A program made the translations under genes and the position numbers. Below are positions 7,196-11,372 of a stretch of DNA of 11,372 nt, in pieces. Under the pieces are notes generated by a model that did no database searches, was not told the DNA's origin, and saw only the letters and a program-made list of their open reading frames with translations. Source of the DNA: Bacteroides sp. (lineage in GTDB: Bacteria; Bacteroidota; Bacteroidia; Bacteroidales; SM23-62); NCBI GenBank assembly GCA_030592145.1, contig JAUVKJ010000026.1:1-11372 (forward strand), given 5' to 3'. Within the stretch, counting starts at the first letter, position 1. Every line of letters begins with the position of its first letter.

Positions 7196-8503
7196 ATGAC
7201 AACTCTTAAACAGAAACTTGCAGAAAAAATCGATGAACAACGTCCCCGAATACGTAAACTCGTTAAAGAAAATTGCAGTACCGTTATTGATCAGGTAACG
7301 GTTGAAAAACTTTTTGGAGGAATGCGTGGATTAAAATGTCTTGTTACCGATATCTCTTATCTTGATCCGGAAGAAGGAATAAGATACCGCGGATACACTC
7401 TTCCGGATGTTTTTGAAAAACTTCCCAAACCTCCCGGTGCAGAGATGCCCTATGTTGAAGGACTGTTTTATCTGCTGTTGACAGGTGATATACCAACCGA
7501 AGAAGAAGTTAATGAAGTAATTGATGAATTCAGGAAAAGGAGTATCCTGCCAGAGTATGTATGTGAAGTGATTGATAATTTTCCTGCCGGGAGCCATCCG
7601 ATGACTATTTTTTCTGCTGCGATGCTGTCTATGCACAAGGAATCATTATTCGACCGCGGATTCCACGGCGGGGCCAGTAAACTTGACTACTGGGATCCCA
7701 CCTATGAGGATACCATGAACATCCTGGCAAAACTTCCTGAAATCGCTGCCTATATTTATACAAAATTGTATCATGACGGGAACAGGATACAGAAAGATCC
7801 CAACCTGGATTTTGGAAGTAATTTCGCCCACATGATGGGAAAAGACAAGCCGTACGATGAGGTATCAAGAATGTATTTCATTCTTCATGCCGATCATGAA
7901 AGCGGGAATGTGAGTGCTCATACCGGGCACCTGGTTTCGAGTTCCCTGGCCGATATGCACCTTTCACTATCTTCCATGCTCAACGGGCTTGCAGGCCCCC
8001 TTCACGGACTTGCAAACCAGACGGTGCTTCAATGGATCATGGATCTTCATAAAAAAAGGGATGGAAAGATCCCGAGCGAAGATGAAATGAAACAATTCGT
8101 CTGGGATACACTGAATTCCGGCCAGGTGATACCGGGCTACGGGCATGCAGTGCTGAGAAAAACTGACCCGAGGTATATGATGCAGAGGGAATTTGCACTC
8201 AGGCACATGAAAGATGATGAGCTGTTCAAGTTTGTCGATTTACTGTATAAGGTTGTGCCCCCCATATTAAAAGAACATGGAAAAGCCAAGAATCCATGGC
8301 CCAATGTAGATGCTCATTCCGGTGTGATCCAGATGCATTACGGGGTTACTGAGTATGATTTCTATACCGTTATGTTCGGGGTTGGAAGAGCCCTTGGTGT
8401 TTCTGCGAACGTTATATGGGACCGTGCAATGCTGTATTCCATTGAAAGGCCGAAATCCCTGACAACAGACATGATAGAGGAAATGATCAAAAAGAAAGGA
8501 TAG
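7196..8503 (+). CDS. gltA: Citrate synthase, mitochondrial-like (type I, long form)
   Basis: This is a complete 435-residue enzyme that condenses oxaloacetate with acetyl-CoA to citrate, the entry step of the TCA cycle. The catalytic triad is intact: His270 in GPLHGLANQ, His317 in GYGHAVLRKTDPRY, and Asp372 in NPWPNVDAHSG, matching pig His274, His320 and Asp375. Oxaloacetate ligands also appear: His234 in HADHESGNVSAHTGH, Arg326, Arg398 in FGVGRALGV, and Arg418 in ERPKS. These blocks resemble the mitochondrial enzyme more than the hexameric E. coli GltA, and the length fits the dimeric long form. The only upstream candidate start that fits is the ATG at 7196. The gene appears to be a single transcription unit, with spacers on both sides and a minus-strand pseudogene downstream. 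The gltA symbol is used loosely for function; the protein is not of the E. coli GltA subtype. Confidence 0.98.
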   Translation: MTTLKQKLAEKIDEQRPRIRKLVKENCSTVIDQVTVEKLFGGMRGLKCLVTDISYLDPEEGIRYRGYTLPDVFEKLPKPPGAEMPYVEGLFYLLLTGDIPTEEEVNEVIDEFRKRSILPEYVCEVIDNFPAGSHPMTIFSAAMLSMHKESLFDRGFHGGASKLDYWDPTYEDTMNILAKLPEIAAYIYTKLYHDGNRIQKDPNLDFGSNFAHMMGKDKPYDEVSRMYFILHADHESGNVSAHTGHLVSSSLADMHLSLSSMLNGLAGPLHGLANQTVLQWIMDLHKKRDGKIPSEDEMKQFVWDTLNSGQVIPGYGHAVLRKTDPRYMMQREFALRHMKDDELFKFVDLLYKVVPPILKEHGKAKNPWPNVDAHSGVIQMHYGVTEYDFYTVMFGVGRALGVSANVIWDRAMLYSIERPKSLTTDMIEEMIKKKG

Positions 8504-8564
8504 ATACAAGCCGATAAACAGACACGCGGTTCTTTCATCCCGGACCAAAATCGCCGGGTTCAGG

Positions 8565-9673
8565 TCATTGCAATTTCAAATCCTTTATGATTGAATCCAG
8601 TTCGGTCCTGGCCCGTTCTGGGCATATACCCATTCACGCGGAGTGTAATTTTTTCCTGTTAAAGCCCCGGCAAAACTTTTGCCGCTGATTTCATATTCCG
8701 GTTCAGGGAGATCAAGCATCCCGAGAATGCCTGGAAGAAAATCACTGAAGTCAACCAGTTTATCACAGACCGTCCCCTCTTTTATTTTACCCGGCCAGAC
8801 GGCTATGGTGGGTACGCGCACTCCCCAGTCATTCAATTTGGTTTCCCCCCCGGTAATTTGTCTTCCGTTTACCATGGAAAAAACTCTTTCTTCAATGAAC
8901 TTACCGTTTTCATGACTGACGATGCTGGTATGATTGGTTCCGTTCAAGTCTCAGGTCACGAACAGCCTTCAGCATCTTACCCACAATCCGGTCCGTTTCC
9001 ATAACCATTTCTTTTACGTTTTCGTAACGGCCCTTTGGCCCGTACGGGGGAGGAACTTCAAGGTCATCGGATACATCGTGGATAAGCGCCATGGGATAAT
9101 ATGCCAGGAAGGGCAAAAATCACTATACACATCCGGACCATAAAGGTCCTTTACATCCTGCCTTATTTTTCCGTTCTGCCAGATCAGGGGCTGGTGATAC
9201 CGTGGACCTTCATGCCATCCGAAAAGGCAGTATTCATCAAAACCCAGCCGGTGGGGATGATCGGGCTCATCCCTCAGCATGCACAGTTGCCATTTTCCTG
9301 CCACAGCCGTTACATATCCGGATTTTTTTAATTCATGGGCCAGGGTCTGTTGTTCTGCATATACCGGGAAAGTGCCCCATTCGGGGTTCCCGAGCCTGAA
9401 AGGATACTGACCTGTCAGGAGGGTAATACGGGCCGGGTGACAGACGGGTGAGGCATATACATGTTCGAACCGCATACCCCTCCCTGCCAGTGCATCAATT
9501 TCGGGAGTATGGTAGGAAGTCCCGCCATAACAGCCCGGTATCTCGCGGCCGATATCATCGGCCAGGATCAGGAGAATGTTGGGTTTAAGGGGTTCCTGTT
9601 TGCAGGATCCGGGTAAAAGTATCAGGGCCAGCATGGGAATGAACCATGCACGTGTAAATATTAATGATCTCAT
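8565..9673 (-). pseudogene. Broken type I sulfatase lipoprotein (three frame breaks)
   Basis: The intact 5' part starts at the ATG at 9673 and encodes a lipoprotein signal (LILLPGSC, lipid-anchored Cys24), the metal-binding ADD (38-40), and the formylglycine motif CHPAR with Cys78. AGKWQL and FGWHEGPRY follow. Three breaks interrupt it. Near 9111-9119, YGPDVYSDF jumps to the frame reading PFLAYYPMALIHD. Near 8941-8948, VRDLRLE jumps to NGTNHTSIVS, losing the Asp of the metal-binding GDNG motif. Near 8607-8618, WVYAQNG jumps to ARTELDSIIKDLKLQ and a stop at 8565. Frame arithmetic gives net losses of 1, 2 and 1 modulo 3, and each junction lacks residues normally present, so these look like short deletions rather than single-base errors. 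About 370 codons remain of an enzyme usually near 480-520. A working enzyme would hydrolyse sulfate esters of glycans in the periplasm. This copy should be inactive, unless the breaks are assembly artefacts. Confidence 0.85.
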
Positions 9674-9703
9674 CAGAAGAAATCTTTAGTTGATTTACAT
9701 CCG

Positions 9704-9711
9704 CAAAAATA
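9704..9711 (-). promoter_or_regulatory. Candidate -7 promoter element of the sulfatase relic
   Basis: Read on the minus strand this is TATTTTTG, an exact match to TAnnTTTG, lying 30 bases before the sulfatase ATG. A TTTG occurs further upstream (9737-9740, minus strand), but the gap between the two elements is 25 bases, longer than usual, so the -33 assignment is doubtful. The promoter appears to survive although the gene is broken. Confidence 0.4.
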
Positions 9712-9786
9712 TCACTTTCTTTTCTTATGGCACTACCAAATATTTTAATACTTTTAATAATTCGCAACTAACGAAAACCAGACATT

Positions 9787-10755
9787 ATGCTTGAAACTTT
9801 CAATGCCCTTGACAGCATTAGGCTTAATTTCAGCCCGGACAGTCTTTTAATCCTCAACCTCACCATCGCTTTTATCATGTTCGGTGTGGCGCTTGAACTG
9901 AAACCCCAGCATTTCAAGAACCTGGCATTAAATCCTAAAGCAGCAGTAGTCGGCGCAATCTCCCAGTTTATCCTGATGCCGTTCATGACCTTCCTGCTGG
10001 CCATCGCTTTCCGGAATTATATTACTCCAACAATCGGACTGGGTATGATACTGGTGGCTTCCTGTCCGGGCGGAAACGTATCGAATTTCTTCAGTGCCCT
10101 GGCACGAGGCAACGTGGCCCTCTCTGTCAGCCTCACTGCAATCTCGGACTTTGGAGCGATAATCATCACTCCCTTAAGTTTTGCATTCTGGGGGACTCTC
10201 TTTACAAAAGTTTATTCATTGTTAAGTACTTCCGGGCTGGTAAGGCCTCTTGAGATCCCTTTCCTGCATGTGCTTCAGACGGTGATCATTTTGCTGGGGA
10301 TCCCGCTTACCCTGGGGATGTTTATCAATCTGTATTTTCCTAAACTAACGGGTAAAATACTGATACATGTAAAAAGATTTTCCCTTATCGCCTTTGGAGG
10401 AATTATTGCCGTGATGTTTATGAAGAACTGGGAATTTTTCCTGCAGTATATCAAGTTTATTTTTATTATAGTCCTGATACATAATGCATTGGCATTAAGC
10501 CTTGGCTGGACATTCGCATCCCTTTTCAAACTCCCCCGCAGGGACAGGAAAACCATATCGATTGAGACGGGTATCCAGAATTCGGGACTTGCCCTTATTC
10601 TGCTGTTCAATCCGAATATTTTTCCGCCTGACGTGGCTGTCGGGGGAATGGCCTTTATTGCAGCCTGGTGGGGACTCTGGCATCTGATCGCAGGTTTGAT
10701 CATGGGCGGAATCTGGTCCGGCTTCCGCCTTGCACCCAAACCTGCCCTTGCCTGA
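9787..10755 (+). CDS. Bile acid:sodium symporter (BASS/SBF) family protein
   Basis: This is a 322-residue inner-membrane protein with about nine or ten hydrophobic segments, typical for the family. Diagnostic motifs are IAFIMFGVALEL (27-38), VASCPGGNVSNFFSALARGNVALS (90-113, the discontinuous first crossing helix with sodium-site residues), and ETGIQNSGLAL (260-270). In the last, the Glu-x-x-x-Gln pair corresponds to the second sodium site of bacterial ASBT homologues. Bacterial members carry organic anions such as pantoate, pyruvate or other carboxylates with sodium, and rarely bile acids in nature, so the name should not be read as substrate. The start ATG at 9787 lies 113 bases from the divergent sulfatase start. 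A weak -7-like TACTTTTA at 9749-9756 (one mismatch) could serve it. The next gene follows after 56 bases on the same strand, so the two may be co-transcribed. Confidence 0.92.
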   Translation: MLETFNALDSIRLNFSPDSLLILNLTIAFIMFGVALELKPQHFKNLALNPKAAVVGAISQFILMPFMTFLLAIAFRNYITPTIGLGMILVASCPGGNVSNFFSALARGNVALSVSLTAISDFGAIIITPLSFAFWGTLFTKVYSLLSTSGLVRPLEIPFLHVLQTVIILLGIPLTLGMFINLYFPKLTGKILIHVKRFSLIAFGGIIAVMFMKNWEFFLQYIKFIFIIVLIHNALALSLGWTFASLFKLPRRDRKTISIETGIQNSGLALILLFNPNIFPPDVAVGGMAFIAAWWGLWHLIAGLIMGGIWSGFRLAPKPALA

Positions 10756-10811
10756 CAGACAGCTATAATGACCGGCACGAATTTTTTTCATGTCTCTCAC
10801 TCAATACGCAA

Positions 10812-11372
10812 TTGGAAGAACAAAAGGTAATTCTTGGTATATTCGGAGGAATGGGCCCTGAGGCAACGGCTGATCTTTACAGGCAGATCGTTGAATTAAC
10901 TCCCGCAGAAAGTGATCAGGACCATATTCCAACCATCATATACAGTCTTCCGCAGGTACCTGAAAGGACATACAGTATCAGGAACCGGGATTTGTCAATT
11001 TTGCCCTATCTGGTTGAAGGGCTTACCCGGCTGGAAAATGCCGGAGCTTCATTCATTGCGATACCCTGTAATACAGTACATTATTTTTATGATTATATGG
11101 AGGAGGCGGTATCCATCCCCATTATTCACATGATCAGGGAAACAGTCAATGAAGTAAAAGCCAGGTATCCGGATGTCAGAAACATTGGCTTGCTGGCCAC
11201 TGCAGGGACTATTGAAAGCCAGTTGTATGAAAATGAGCTGATAAAAAATGGATTTCAGGTTATTGTCCCGGATGACAGGATAGAAAATGAAAAGGTAATG
11301 AAAGCTGTTTTCGGAATCAAAGCAGGCACGGATCAGAATATAAATGAAGATTTGCTGGCTGAAGCAGGTCAA
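10812..11372 (+). CDS. Aspartate/glutamate racemase family protein, N-terminal part
   Basis: An open frame runs from here off the right edge (187 codons seen). It starts (L/M)EEQKVILGIFGGMGPEATAD, the classic N-terminus of aspartate racemase-like proteins, and continues with PTIIYSLPQVPER (40-52) and FIAIPCNTVH (81-90). Cys86 is the first of the two catalytic cysteines used for cofactor-independent proton transfer; the second, normally in a GCTE-type motif, would lie past the window. No in-frame ATG exists before the one at 10851, which falls inside the GGMGPEAT motif and would remove its first strand, so I choose the TTG at 10812. Products would be D-aspartate, D-glutamate or a related D-amino acid, or racemisation of another dicarboxylate-like substrate. 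It follows the BASS-family transporter by 56 bases. A T-run at 10782-10788 between them lacks a supporting hairpin. Confidence 0.92.
   Translation, partial: MEEQKVILGIFGGMGPEATADLYRQIVELTPAESDQDHIPTIIYSLPQVPERTYSIRNRDLSILPYLVEGLTRLENAGASFIAIPCNTVHYFYDYMEEAVSIPIIHMIRETVNEVKARYPDVRNIGLLATAGTIESQLYENELIKNGFQVIVPDDRIENEKVMKAVFGIKAGTDQNINEDLLAEAGQ

Noticed and set aside
8539..8558. Possible hairpin CCCGG...CCGGG after the citrate synthase gene as a terminator
   Set aside because: The stem is only 5 base pairs with a 10-base loop and is followed by just two T residues.
8679..9399. Several plus-strand open frames opposite the sulfatase relic
   Set aside because: They are antisense to recognisable sulfatase sequence and encode no coherent protein; sulfatase motifs explain the composition.
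8565..9673. Programmed ribosomal frameshifting rescuing the sulfatase
   Set aside because: Three frame changes in one gene, each with missing conserved residues including a metal ligand, cannot be repaired by frameshifting.
10275..10778. A 167-codon minus-strand open frame
   Set aside because: It is fully antisense to the BASS-family transporter and has low-complexity, non-protein-like composition.
10782..10788. Run of seven T after the BASS-family gene as a terminator
   Set aside because: No GC-rich hairpin precedes it, so intrinsic termination is not supported.
11049..11372. A minus-strand open frame at the right edge
   Set aside because: It is antisense to the clear Asp/Glu racemase frame.

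Overview
The window most likely comes from a member of the Bacteroidota, perhaps an anaerobic or marine Bacteroidales-like lineage. The evidence is indirect: a TonB-dependent receptor with an N-terminal carboxypeptidase-regulatory-like domain, a lipoprotein-type sulfatase, a citrate synthase of the mitochondrial-like type known in this phylum, no clear Shine-Dalgarno sequences, and two intergenic matches to the phylum's -7 promoter element TAnnTTTG. No rRNA, tRNA, CRISPR array, insertion sequence or phage gene was seen. The gene content is mostly metabolic and transport, and I see no recognisable defence or mobile system.

Layout. Positions 1-3285 hold three co-directional genes: the 3' end of a long-chain acyl-CoA synthetase, a YghO-like protein with a GNAT-type fold, and a CrtI-like FAD oxidoreductase. 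Together they could act on an acyl or polyene lipid, which is inference. A sodium:solute symporter (3242-4594, minus) converges on the oxidoreductase and overlaps its 3' end by 44 bases. A 220-base divergent spacer separates the symporter from a stand-alone TonB-dependent receptor (4815-7079). Next comes a complete citrate synthase (7196-8503) with all catalytic residues.

Positions 8565-9673 (minus) hold the relic of a type I (formylglycine-dependent) sulfatase lipoprotein. Its reading frame is broken at three places, each coinciding with loss of an expected family segment. The genuine C-terminal tail is still visible after the last break, in another frame. A bile acid:sodium symporter family protein (9787-10755) follows, divergent from the sulfatase. 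The window ends inside an aspartate/glutamate racemase-family gene (10812 onward) that appears to use a TTG start.

The most notable points are the three-break sulfatase relic, the close match of the citrate synthase to the mitochondrial enzyme, the acyl-CoA synthetase/GNAT-fold/oxidoreductase trio, and the unusual start of the racemase gene. I did not find a convincing previously undescribed system.
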